Source: Marchantia polymorpha subsp. ruderalis
Lineage: Eukaryota > Streptophyta > Marchantiopsida > Marchantiales > Marchantiaceae
Reading direction: 5' to 3'
Length of the DNA stretch: 64,000 nucleotides
Assembly (NCBI GenBank): GCA_037833965.1
Contig: AP031354.1
Location: 18,144,001-18,208,000, forward strand
The notes under the pieces were generated by a model. The model saw nothing but the letters and a program-made list of their open reading frames with translations, did not search any database and was not told the DNA's origin. The number at the start of each line of letters is the position of its first letter. Position 1 is the first letter of the stretch. Below are positions 1 to 11,300 of this stretch, piece by piece. The translations under genes were made by a program, and so were the position numbers.

Positions 1-432
1 GCAATTAGCCATCACCTTCTATTTGCGCACCGCTGTCCAGGTACGGCTTTCCGAGCCTTTTGCTTTTGGGCCAACCAGCAGCATCCACCGAATAACTCAC
101 GCTCCGCAGGAGAGACTCTGCAAACTATGCAAGGCCAGACTGTCGGTCCGGTCTAAATATAAGGTTTGGGTATTCAAGCCTGACGTCTCGAGCTTAATGT
201 AGACAATTCTGACCATCCATAAACGAGACGAACATAGCATAGTCCGATGGAAGCATCCAACACGGCTAAAGTTATAAACTTGCTGCTCCATCGTTTTGCA
301 GGTGAGTTCGTTCGGGCACAGTATACTTTGCCTCGGATATCTTGTGGGCTGCAGTGTGCCCGATTTCAAGCATCGTGCGGCCATACAATAGCATCAGTCT
401 GTTGGCTACGCAAGTTAAACTGTGCAGACCTG

Positions 433-472
433 TGGATACCTTGTGGCTGCAGTGGATACCTTGTGGCTGCAG
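433..472. repeat. perfect 20-bp tandem duplication
   Basis: A 20-bp unit beginning tggatacctt and ending ggctgcag occurs twice head to tail (433-452 and 453-472) without mismatch. It looks like a simple local duplication. Confidence 0.9.
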
Positions 473-576
473 AGTGTGCTGAATTTTAGTAAGTGGGTGC
501 AAAACAGTACTCTACTTGCCGATGTAATTTGCAGTCACAAAATTCCAGCTGATACTCTGCTGTTCCGGGTTCTCAT

Positions 577-619
577 GTATGGGGATAAGTGTCCACGACT
601 GGGACATTTATCCCCATAC
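577..619. repeat. inverted repeat, 18-bp arms
   Basis: Left arm 577-594 (gtatggggataagtgtcc) pairs with 602-619 with one mismatch around a 7-nt loop. A second, weaker pair (tgtccacgactggga near 590 and tcccagttatggaca near 623) overlaps it, so the segment can fold in two alternative ways. No coding link is seen. Confidence 0.8.
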
Positions 620-1324
620 TTATCCCAGTTATGGACACGTCAATTCTCTTTCCTTCTTCTGAGGTGAGAATCTGAGAAAGAGCAACACACATACGAGTGC
701 TTTGTGACTCGGCCTTTCGGCGTTTCATCGTTTGCGTAAGAGCGTATTAGGAATGAGACCATTGTTCCCTTTACCATGCACGTAGAAAGCATGATGACAG
801 AGAGAAGCTCGGGTAATCTACATAATATTGGGCACAGCCGAGTCCCTAAGCTAATCACATCCCTTCTGCGTACCTGTGTTGCGAAAATCCCACCCACTCA
901 TAACGTGGAAAGAGTTTCTGGGTACCCATTTGCTAAACGGATTCTCAAAGTGAAGTAATTTGATAACGCTGATGAAACTCGAGTTTCTAAGACGAAATAG
1001 ATAGAGAACACAAAGAACTAAGAATCAATCGGTTTCTTATACAATCATCTTGGAGTTATACACATACAAGCTTAGGGGACTTTTCAAGACTTTTTGGGTC
1101 CAGCATCCACCTGCTTTTCGCTACAATCTTTCAGTGGGCACATGCCTCTTTTCGCTCATACCCTTACCATGATGGCCAAACTCTTATACAACCCTGGCCC
1201 AAACTGGTTCGTAAACCATGATATATCAAAGTGCAGGTGTTTATCTCCTTCGTATCACACAAATTCTGACCATTATAGGAACTTTCAGTTCATCATAGAT
1301 CGCCAAACGTGTGACCAGAAACTT

Positions 1325-4232
1325 CTAATAGGGCAACAGGATCGAATCTATAAGCTCCTGCAAGGGTGCAAGCTCCTTCTTGTCCACCAATGAGAACTCC
1401 TGCAATCAAGATAGGCAAGGTTTATTTCTGAAACGGGAAATGTCCAGAACATGATACTCAATCAATTTGAAATGAGATGCGGAAGTCAACTCAGAGATAG
1501 TGCGACACCACGCCACAGAGACATAACAGACAATTCCAAGGTATGACGGACGGTACAACGAGCAGAAATCCCAAAGCCCTGACATGCAAAGCCCACCTCT
1601 TTACCATGATGACTGGAGACTACATGAATTGATTTCGAAAAAAAAAAATAAGTCTGAATTAATTTTGACTGCCGTGAGGCTTAGTTATCTTTGCTAGAAA
1701 GATGACGGTGGACAAGAAAATGGCATTCCTAAAGACAAAACCACAACATCAACGCATTATATCTGTGACCACAGGACATTGGGACACAAAACTGGACAGA
1801 GCAACAGAGTAATACACATCTACATATTCTTCTCACGTTGAAGGACATCGAGCAAGCAAGAAGCAACGGAAGAATGTGTTCCTATCGCTCGTTAAACAAA
1901 AAAGACTCGGTCTCGCCAACCCAAAAGTAGACCCCTGCGTGAGGTTTATCACCTAATACTGCCTGAACGCATAACTCTCCTAAGAGATAGTATTGCTTTC
2001 CAGGATCCTTTAGACTGGACATATTTCCCACCTGGGATCAAATAATTGGCATGAAAGATGAGAAAAATATGCAGAATCCATGTTCGGACTTACATAAGTA
2101 AAGAGTATGAAGTGCTTGAAGCAGGTGTTCAAATGTGCCTCTTCGTTGAGACTAACAATCTTCTGGAAATGCGAGTGGTAGATGTGAGCGTAGACTCGAA
2201 ACAAACGCTTGAAAATGGTCTTAACCACCTCCTTGAAGTTAGCTGGAAAAGGTGCTCCTGAATCACAAAATTCATGTCCAGAAAAGTTTAATTGACGTTC
2301 TTCTTATCCAGTGGGAATCCAAATATCCTTGAAGAGAAATTGACGAGAGCATAACAAGCAGATGTACAAGCCGGAAGCAGTCACATCGCAGTGTGCAAGT
2401 GTCAAGGTGCGCAACATAGTCAAGGAGCTCTTCATTCTGCAACCACCAGTAATACTTGAAAAGGTGAAGCTAATCGGCTGCCAAAACTTAACTTCACTGG
2501 AAGCTAAATGTATGATGGGTTTCAGTAATTATACCAAGTTTTTGAGGAAAAATAGATTCATCGTCCAGCTGACCCTCAATCCAATCCATTAAATACTCTA
2601 CATACTTCGGAGCCGAAACCTCCAAGGGTTTCTTGATTTGCACTCCATCCGCCCATCTGTATTCGTACCTATTTCACGAGATTCAACTTATTCAAAACCT
2701 ACCTTCTGACATAATTAACCGACCTACATTGCATCAAACAGCATAAAACAGGCCGAATATTCATCGCAGCTGGATATGACTAGCAACATACTCTGCAGAA
2801 TCGGCTACAGTAATTAACAATTACAACTGCCGTTTACAGATGTAGGATACAAACCAGATGTGCATTGAAAAAGGGGACAGCCAGTCAACATTAGCACTTA
2901 CTTTGGTCCGGCAGACATTGTTGGGCAATTCTCAGGAGTACAAAACTCCGTCAGCGTGCCAAACAGAAGATTGACCTGATTGAAGAAATCAACAGCTGCA
3001 AACCGTTGACCAACATCCAAGTGTTCAGAAACATCATCAAAAGTAACATCACCGCAGCGTTATTTGAAACTAAGGACTTGTGACTAATGCATGGCTGAAA
3101 CAAGACCTAATCTGTAACGTTCCAACAGAGTTACAAAGAGCCAATGACCGGTCGCTCCGGTTTCGAACCATATATGATTCGGGGGCGGCAGCCAAAAACC
3201 GCTCCCACTTCTTAGGAAGTTTGCACAAATCCTAAGAACTTTTCGACAGCTTTTTTTCAAGACTCCAGTTTTTAGGTTCAGGACAGTTTTCTCTCAGTAA
3301 GTCTCAAGAGCTGAAAAGAAACATGGCCTTCTCATTATTGCCATTTGAACCCTATAAAAAAGAAGAAAGCCGACACGAAACTCACTGTTGACTGCCAACC
3401 ACTCATATAGATCTTCTCCAGGAGGAAGGCGCACGGCCTCCCTCAAGTTTCCACTTCCCAAAGTAGCATCGATGTGCTTACGTAACTGCGCCCCCTGTAA
3501 AGATGACGGAAACAAAAAACAAGAAAAAAACAAGAAAAAAAACAACGCAACACGGCACTTTTTAATATTGAAGGCTCCAATGTGGCATAACAAACCTACC
3601 AAAAGAAAACAACGTGAAGAAAAAAGCAGAATAAAGTGAGAAAGTGCTTGAAGGATAAAGAAAAAACCATGAACCAAGAGCACAGAGAGAGATACAAGGA
3701 AGATACGTTAACATCGGACTAGGTGCACTAAAGTATTTCACAATGTGCAATACCAGGATGCTGATTATACTGTTTGAAACTAACCAACAAAATAGATAAT
3801 AAAAATAAAGAGATATACGCTGTCCTGCCGCAGCCTTTGGTGGCGGAGCTTAAGAGAGAGCAAGTCTGGAACTCAAACAAACCAAAATCAGAGATGCTTA
3901 AGTCGCTGGGACGCAGCAAGGACACATTTTGCACGAAGGCTTTTCTTACCTTACTGCCTGACGGGGTACTCTTTTTAGGGCGGAATGTCCGTTGATTCCT
4001 GCAATACAAGTATGCTGAAGCTATTAGAGAGCTCCTCGACATCAACCGACACTAATGGCGTATACTCTGCCCTCCACGCAAACACAAATCCACGCAAAAC
4101 GGACTAGTGCCTCGCAGCCACAATTCTCCAAATGATCGTACAAAAGTCAATCCTCAAGACCAAGTGAAGCTCTAGTGTGTGGTGCAATGGCAAAATGGCA
4201 AAAGCTCACCTGCCCAGCCCAAAGAGGCTCAT
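1325..4232 (-). CDS. MOB1: MOB kinase activator-like 1 (MOB1), 7 exons
   Basis: MOB1 is the small co-activator of NDR/LATS (Dbf2-related) kinases in Hippo/MEN-type signalling; in plants it acts in cell division and growth. Coding exons on the minus strand are 4210-4232, 3950-3998, 3386-3494, 2902-2995, 2535-2668, 2094-2257 and 1325-1399. Every intron is GT-AG, and the sum is 648 nt (215 residues plus stop), the usual plant MOB1 length. The product starts [10 protein letters not shown] and ends LLPY. The zinc ligands fall at the classical positions: C79 and C84 in EFCTPENC, H161 and H166 in HIYHSHF. The start is the only ATG giving the family N-terminus; the first exon codes for under eight residues and is easily missed. 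The last intron, 1400-2093, is the longest. The leader is GC-rich. No frameshift or lost key residue is seen. Family assignment is very secure; exon borders are hand-derived. Confidence 0.95.
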
Positions 4233-5480
4233 GGCGCGAAAGGCGGCCGTGTCGATAAACTGTAAGGGCCCACTCCGCACTGGAACTATGTAACCCCCAC
4301 CCCGCTTCCCAGGCCTGATGCCCCTGCCTATACCAGAGACAGCTTCTTATCTCGTACTAAATCTCATATCTTTTTGCCCCAACCTGCCCAGCCCCGGCCC
4401 TGCGCCTGCGCCTCACCGCGTCGTCCCGATACAGTCGCGGAGAAGACAAGGAGCAGCAGGATGCAGTAGAAACCCTCAACCCTAGCGCGATCACCACGCG
4501 ACCGCGCTCGATTCCACGAAAACTCACGCCGCGTTTCTGCTTCGCCCACTAGTCACCTCCTCCTCAGGCCCGATTCCGATCCCAATCCCAATTGCCTCCC
4601 CGTCACGCGTCTCGCCCCCGCCCCGGCACACCGACCACGTCGCGAGCAGCTCTCTACCAACTCGCACAATTCCCAAATTCCATCAGAATCCCGGCCGCCT
4701 CCCCCCAGACTTCACAACCTGCCCGCCCGACGACGACGAGCCTGCCCTCTCGATTCCAATCGCCCCAACTCAAATCTGCGCCTGCACCCTCCCTCAAATC
4801 ACCTCGCGTCTCCGCCGCGCTTCCTCGTCCACAACATTTGCCTCTTCCGCTCGCAAGAATTGCTCGCACCACCACAACCAACAACAACAACAACAACAGA
4901 TGCAGCAGAAGCAGCAGCCTCGAGCAGCGAGGCCAAAGCGCAACAACACCAACAGAACCTCGCACGGCGAAGATCGTGAAGGCAGAGAGAGAGAGGGACA
5001 GACAGACAGACAGACAGACCGACAGAGAGACAGAGGAACGAGAAGGAGACGAAGCCAAAGAAGTCTCGCGCTTTCTATACGGCCTCAAAGTCACTGCGCG
5101 CTTTTTTCCTTTCCGCCGATGCACTTCCCGATCGGGCTGATCGGACGGCTGCGGGATTTTCCAATATTCCGACTACTGACTGACCCTCCCCTACCTCTAG
5201 GAACAGTTCATAAATATCTTGTGGACAAACTTTGTGGTCGTTCATCCGCTGGATTGCTGCTGCTGCTGCTCCGCTATTTATAGCCCTCCTGCTTTTCTCC
5301 ACTATCCTTTCCTTTCTGTATTTATTTCCTTCCCCGACGAGCAGTCAGTCCTTTTTGGCTTCCACGTGGGACGCTTTGTGTCATCATTTCTATTTCTTCC
5401 CGAGAGCTTCGATGATCCGTGCTCTCTCTCTCTCTCGTCAACAGACTCCACCTAAGACTCAATATATATTTCTACAATAA
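4233..5480 (-). promoter_or_regulatory. GC-rich leader/promoter region of MOB1
   Basis: The DNA upstream of the MOB1 ATG is GC-rich and full of simple repeats: CAA repeats near 4874-4899, GACA repeats at 4997-5019, CTG repeats near 5255-5271 and a CT run near 5421-5435. Leaders like this precede the other genes of the window too. Open frames here (for example 4592-5140 plus) are low-complexity Pro/Ser/Arg translations and are not credible proteins. No transcription start could be fixed. Confidence 0.5.
4997..5019. repeat. GACA tetranucleotide microsatellite
   Basis: About six GACA units in the MOB1 leader. Seen directly. Confidence 0.9.
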
Positions 5481-5499
5481 GAAGCTACATCCTCGATGA

Positions 5500-8190
5500 A
5501 CACCTTTATGTTGCCTTCTCATTTCAGATGTTTCGGAAGCAACTTACGGTTTATCGGTATTTAAGGGGGGCGAGCCAAATTTTCATATGGTGTCGCTCTT
5601 GTCGGTGACATGACTCCATTTGGGAACTTGGTGAATAATGACAGAAATGTTCTTAGCTCTTGTCACTTTGACATATATACAAGATTACATTAGTTTCTTC
5701 TCTTGAGGATTAGTTATCGTTGTCTTGGTATCCTTCCTCGCCGTCAGAACTGTTATTCATCTGATGGTCGCCATTGTCCGACATGGATATACATTTTTCA
5801 GCTTGATATTCAAAGCTTTGACACTTTAGAAAGATCCCGCTTCCATGTTCATCGCTTTCCTGCCTATGTTTGATAAGTTAATTTGGAGCCAAAATCTGAG
5901 AAAGTGCAGCTTATAATAGCAAGTTGTAAGTCGATAACACTCACATGTAATTTTCAAGTTTCGTGGTACCTTAGAAGATTGTGGAAGATATAAAACAACA
6001 ATATGATTATATAAGAATCAAGGTCGTAACATAAACAAAGATCGCCAAATATATTTCTTTCAGACTTATATTGAAAGAGACTCATGTAGCATAACATTGA
6101 TCAAAGATCATATCTCATATTTTCTTCATAGATCCATATTCGTAATGATGATTTACACGAAAAAATTCATAACTATCAGGATAATAGACATACTCGGTTA
6201 AGCTTCCGCAGGATGATGTCCAGATGCAATCGCTTTTAAATACATTTGACACCATCTTTAAACAAGAAGATTCTACAATATCTACTTTAATTGTGACTTG
6301 AAGTGATAAAATGTGGTGATATTCACACAATGATACAATGATATATTCAGCAACTTTACAATTTATTATCTAAGCATACAAACAGTACAACAACAATAAT
6401 AAAATCAAAGTTGAATTTCATAATTTAGACTATATGTTACACTTCATGTTTAAATACAACTTAAAAGTATTAGACAACAAATATTTTTGTCATAATAAAC
6501 CATCATAATATCAAATTCAAAATTTTGCGTTGTGCATATTTTAACCTTAAAATATATTTTAACCTTAAAATATTATTTAAAAGGAAGATATATTCTTACT
6601 TGAAAAAAACTCATATTTGTTTCAGGAAAAAAAAGCCATTCACAATGAATTCTTTAGAAATTTATGAAACATAAAGGAATATACTGATTATTTATAAATA
6701 AATGATCATAATTTTTACATGACCTTGGTACTTTTCAACAATCATGAAATTTTATTACACATGATTAATAAACTTAAATATATCTCTTGTTTTATAAGAT
6801 GATAACATATAAGCAAACAAAAACATTTTAGTATAAGAATATAATATCACTATTTCAAAAATATACATATATATATGAAATTAAATTAGATAATAGAATA
6901 TATTTAGATTTTTATAGACTACTGTAAATCATTTTTTTTAATTTTTCTAATATGTATTTATGATAATCATTTTAAATGTATCCATTTTGAATTATTGAGA
7001 TTTTTTGTGTTTATAATGTAGAAATATTTAATGACGTTATATTGTAAAAAAAATTAAAACATTTTCATAATTGAGAACATTAAAAAAGTTTGTTACACAT
7101 CTTAGATTTAGAACCTGCAATAATTTGGCTTGGTAATATATATTCTTGTTGAAGAAGATCTATCCACTCTATTTTTGCCGTTTATGCTAGGTCATAGTTC
7201 AACTTATATCATATTATATTTCATATATGTATTTCATATGTGAATCTGATGTACATCTAATATATCATGGTTTTATCATTTACTTTAAAACAACATTTTC
7301 CTGTCAAAATATACAATAAAAATTATTTTAAGTTATATCAAAGAAAAAAAATGTGATAGATCTTTTACTATATTTAGTAAAAAAAACATAAATCTCTAGA
7401 TTATGTCAAAGAAGCTTGTACTAATATTCTTGAAAAATAATTCTTTATGTAAAAAAATCATGATCAAACTAAGTTAAGACACATTTAAATTTTAACAACA
7501 AGTTTTTTCATACATCAAAATTTCAAATTCACATAAATTATTCATTGAAGCATAATTTTGCAATCAATATGCCATTAAAATAACAAAAATTGCTTTGATG
7601 CTATAATAAAATCTAAATGAAAAAATATATGGTATGTGTTAGATTTTAAAATAATTACAAAATGAATAAAAATAATATATCTATATACTTAATCATGTCA
7701 AAAATTTTGTTCAATATCATAATATCCAAAAAATATATTGTCGCATAAAACCAAAATTTTTTTCAAAAGATGATTTTGTAAACAAATATTTCGAAAACAT
7801 ATAATTTGAATGAAATACAATAAATATAAGCAATTTAAAAATATTATTTACTAAAAAAAGAATCTAAGAATTTATCACAATTTTTTGTAATCATTTTGAA
7901 AAATCATAATTCATAATTAAGAAAATTCAATATATCTGAAACCAAAAAAAATTAATTTACATGATTTTGAACAAAAGATGTAGTTAAATATCAAAATATA
8001 AAGAAATTTGTAAACCTATCAGTACAAAATAAGTATATACAAATCTAATACATATTGAGATTTTAATCATATTTTTCTTCATGGGTTTTAAATTTCAAAC
8101 ATAAAAAATGTTCAAGTTTTTTTAAAATTTTAGTTGAACATGAATTTTATTAGAAAACTATCATACTACTTATAACTTCTTATACATACG
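5500..8190. other. AT-rich block 1, left part
   Basis: From about 5.98 kb the sequence becomes extremely AT-rich with long A and T runs and few CG dinucleotides. The 5.5-5.98 kb stretch is transitional. No reading frame with a recognisable product was found; the 71-residue frame at 6115-6330 is expected by chance. The look fits old, methylated and deaminated repeat DNA, which is inference. Confidence 0.6.
8055..8160. repeat. AT-rich direct repeat, left copy
   Basis: This ~100-bp segment (core gggttttaaattt, then atgttcaa, a T run, agttgaacatgaatt) recurs in the same orientation at about 10045-10155. I judge roughly three quarters or more of positions identical by eye. The two copies flank the copia remnant. 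Confidence 0.75.
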
Positions 8191-8233
8191 GACTAGTGCA
8201 ATTACAGCACTTATAGTTGAGATTGAGATCAAG

Positions 8234-8486
8234 TGTTGGTAGTCTACTTATATTAAGTACTATTATGTTCAGGAGTTGTGATCCATTATAGGGATGTGTC
8301 CCACTGTAAGGGCGTGACCCACTATGGAGATGTGTTACTCAGTCTTCAACGCATACCTTGAACTCCCTCCGGATCGCGTATTTAAACTCAATCCGTGGAC
8401 CAATGTTTATCAACAACTCTATATATTGAATACTTTCTTAAATTTTGTGTTGACTCTCACAATTGCATTGCTCTATTTTGCTAATA
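8234..8486 (+). repeat. 5' LTR of the copia remnant (approximate)
   Basis: It begins TGTTGGTAG, carries tatttaaa near 8378-8385 as a TATA-like box and is followed at 8487 by tggatcagaatgg. That resembles a mutated initiator-Met primer-binding site (family form TGGTATCAGAGC). The right border is inferred because no 3' LTR is present for comparison. Confidence 0.55.
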
Positions 8487-9008
8487 TGGATCAGAATGGT
8501 TCTACTCTTTTTCAATGACGCTTGAATCAAGACAAACACGAAGGATGCTTCTTGTTTCGAATCAAATTTAAGCTACCTGTCAGAGCAATTCTTCGAGATC
8601 TTGAAATCCTGTCATGTTCCAAATTTCAACAAGCAAAGACCAAGACCATCTGAACCACCAAACCGGTATCTCTGTACCAAAATATCATGTTCGGCGCTAT
8701 GCGTGTCAAATTTTCCAAAGAATTGTCAATGCTTATTAGAGCGTTGAGGGAGCCCGAATTGAAGAAATTTTTAAAATTTCACTTAGATTTTTCAAAAAAT
8801 TCTTTCGGAAATTTTTCAAAAAATTTTGAAATTGGATTCAACGTTCTACACCACACCGTGAAGAATGTCAATCGGAGGAGACATTTTGAGGCAAATGAAT
8901 TCTCGAGGAATTTCCATCCAAATTACATGTAAGTATCTACATTGATTTAATACTGAGCATTTGCAATCCAGGAAATATCATATAAGTTGAATATTTTGAG
9001 TTGAATGA

Positions 9009-9760
9009 TTGACGGACGTAGTTGAAGGTACCGAGCTATGTTCGATCACTTCACCTGGTTCTAAAACCAGCACATCTTCGTCAGGCACAGAGAATAAGAA
9101 GTCATATGATAATAGAAACCTCACATTCTTGGCAATGTTGAATATTGTGCTAGAGCATCATCAACAGCTCCTAATCGCTCGCTATAGTATACGTGCAGAG
9201 GCTTAGACCGAGCTGACAAAGATATTCGAATCACGTCACCTACCGATGCAACTGCATCTAAGAAAATCATTGCATTCACTAAAAATGAAAATGAACGTGT
9301 CTGTGACGAAACACATCACGCAATTTTGTCTTTTTCTTGACCAGCTAGCTGCTGTAGTACAAATCATTCCAAACAGAGAAGCTTATACCTGTCTCTTTTG
9401 AAGTTAACCTATCAAATACTGTACCTTTGTGCGTTCAATGCGAACAAACTACGTTGTCTACACAATCCATCATAGCAAGTCTAATCCTTGAAGAAGCACA
9501 CCTCAAAAAGTAAGAGCTAATTGACAAAATGGCAACGCTCTACACCACAAAGAGAAGAGTGTGGTCTACCTCCAAACAAAAGCTACAGCCAAGAAGATCC
9601 GATGAGATAGGTTTTTCATATTCATCACGACAAGAATTCTACATAGAAACTATCTTTTTCCCCACAAAAGATGAAATGATTCTATTGCGAAAAACTAATC
9701 CATCTAACAAACAAATGTCGGAAGAAGAAGCAAGAAAACTCTTCCACACATTCTAATGCA
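9009..9760 (+). pseudogene. copia gag remnant, several stops and frameshifts
   Basis: Across shifting frames the translation keeps the layout of a copia Gag (UBN2-type) domain: a TELTKIFESRHL segment near 9210, a FTKNENE segment near 9277, then LDQLAAVVQIIPNREAY near 9340 and a final SLILEEAH near 9480. Gag domains of this family typically show the same succession ending in L-x-x-EE. Stops interrupt near 9206, 9338, 9408 and 9512. The last open stretch, 9529-9756, could be the region before the zinc knuckle. No intact product is possible. Confidence 0.65.
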
Positions 9761-9814
9761 AATGTCGAGTAGCGGTTGTATGTCATCGCACTCTTCTCAA
9801 TCGAGACAGATCCA

Positions 9815-10035
9815 TCATTATACGTGGATTTGGATGTCATCCAACACATGGCATATACTCGAAATGCCTTTGTGTAATATAAGAGTTTATATATCTAGGC
9901 AACTACAATCGTCAACCCATTCGAGATAAAGGAAATGTAATCATTCCCTTAACTAATGGACAAAACATAGTAATACTTATGTACTACACATTCCTGCTCT
10001 CCGCAAGAAACTGTTCTCCATAGAATCAGCTAGTT
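9815..10035 (+). pseudogene. copia protease-region remnant
   Basis: The frame near 9818 gives YVD followed by QHMAYTRNAF. In intact elements this place holds the aspartic protease motif DSGA followed by HM; here the DSGA core is mutated. Further on, NVIIPLTNGQNIVI (near 9938) and HIPALRKKLFSI (near 9985-10025) match the conserved end of the protease / start of the pre-integrase region. Two or more frame changes and stops separate these pieces. Confidence 0.8.
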
Positions 10036-11300
10036 CATTATTTATATTAGAATTTAATTATATTTTACTTCAGGGGTTTTAAATTTAAAATAGACAAGAT
10101 GTTCAACCTTTTTTAAAATATCAGTTGAACATGAATTATAATCTGCAAAACTCAAATAATTTTATAGAGAAATTCATTTTTTTAAGAGGATTTCTTATAT
10201 GAAATTTATTGCGTAATGATAATCTAAAATTTGCATACTTAAAATTTGGAAAAAACCTCATAATCTACATTCTTTAGGTTTAACTTAATTATTTATATTT
10301 ATGATAATTTTGATTTTACATCTTCAATTCATAAAAAATATCAATAAGAAAATATTTTCAAAATAAAAATATTAAATTTTGCAAAGATTGATAATTATTT
10401 TGTGAAAATCATATTCTGTTTTAAAAATTTTGATTGTGAGAGTTTTTTCATATTGGTTGACGATAAACTTGATATACTGCTTAGATGATTCAAAATATTT
10501 TGAAAGAGCTAGATTTATTTGGAAAAATCATATTTTTTAAATTGAATCAAAGTACAAAAACTTTCTATTTGATCTTTAACATAAAAAATATTTACATGAT
10601 TTAGATTTTTTTAAGATGAAAATAATTGAAATATTACATATCACTGATAATAAAAAATTTTATATTCTTATATTTTTATAAAAAAATTTAATGTATTTAA
10701 TGTATTCCGTTGATAAAATTGAATTTGAAATTGTTTTTGAGTACCCAATTTTTGGCACATTATTCAACAAATCTATTTTAATCATATTGCATTCATGATT
10801 GGATATAAATATTTATTTCGTTAGATCCTTTCAGACAACATGATTTTTAATTTGACAAAAGCGTGTGATTTGAGTAAACTTCTGTCACTTTATTTTTTCA
10901 GGTGAGCAAATTTTTTATATAAAATAAGTTTTTATCAATGATAACGTAAGATGCACAAACAAGAAATTTAATTTGGACTAATTCAGTAATTTTGCAAAAC
11001 TGATTGTGATTATAGTTGTAAGAAATTTGTGAAATAATAAAACATATGATGGCTACCGGTTGATTCTCAGAACATCAAGATACATGTAAAACTTTTCTTG
11101 GATTTGCTGCATTTCACTATGCTCTAATGATTAAAATTTATATGAATATGAAAAAAAAATTCATAAATTTTTTATGTGATCTTATGAACGTGTTTGATCT
11201 TATTATTTTATTTTCTTATCATCATCTTAGATCTAATATTTTGACCTAATATTGTGTGTCTTAATGTGTGTTTTCCAGATTTGAATATAATTTACCATCC
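10036..11300. other. AT-rich block 1, right part (with right repeat copy)
   Basis: Very AT-rich DNA resumes right after the copia truncation point. Positions about 10045-10155 are the second copy of the direct repeat at 8055-8160. No coding or RNA feature is seen. Confidence 0.6.

Larger units (their letters stand above)
1..1324. other. MOB1 3' flank, no gene recognised
   Basis: This stretch lies beyond the MOB1 stop codon on its 3' side and probably includes its 3' UTR. The open frames here are short and overlap on both strands without recognisable motifs. It contains a perfect 20-bp tandem duplication and an 18-bp inverted repeat, listed separately. I saw no RNA gene. Confidence 0.5.
8234..10035 (+). 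mobile_element. decayed, truncated Ty1/copia LTR retrotransposon
   Basis: An island of normal composition inside the AT-rich block reads as the 5' part of a Ty1/copia element: a TGTTGG-starting LTR with a TATA-like box, a primer-binding-like site, gag-like coding sequence and protease-region motifs. All frames are broken by stops and frameshifts. Integrase, reverse transcriptase, RNase H and the 3' LTR are absent; the element ends abruptly at about 10035, where AT-rich DNA resumes. It is therefore non-autonomous and dead. The order LTR, gag, protease on one strand is the order known for the family and is the main support. Confidence 0.8.

Noticed and set aside
4592-5140. 182-residue plus-strand frame rich in Pro, Ser, Asn and Arg
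   Set aside because: It is a translation of microsatellites and GC-rich leader upstream of MOB1; overlapping frames of similar length exist on both strands and no domain is visible.
9040-9090. tRNA-like string ctggttctaaaaccagc
   Set aside because: Only a short stem; no acceptor, D or T arm around it, and it lies inside the copia gag remnant.
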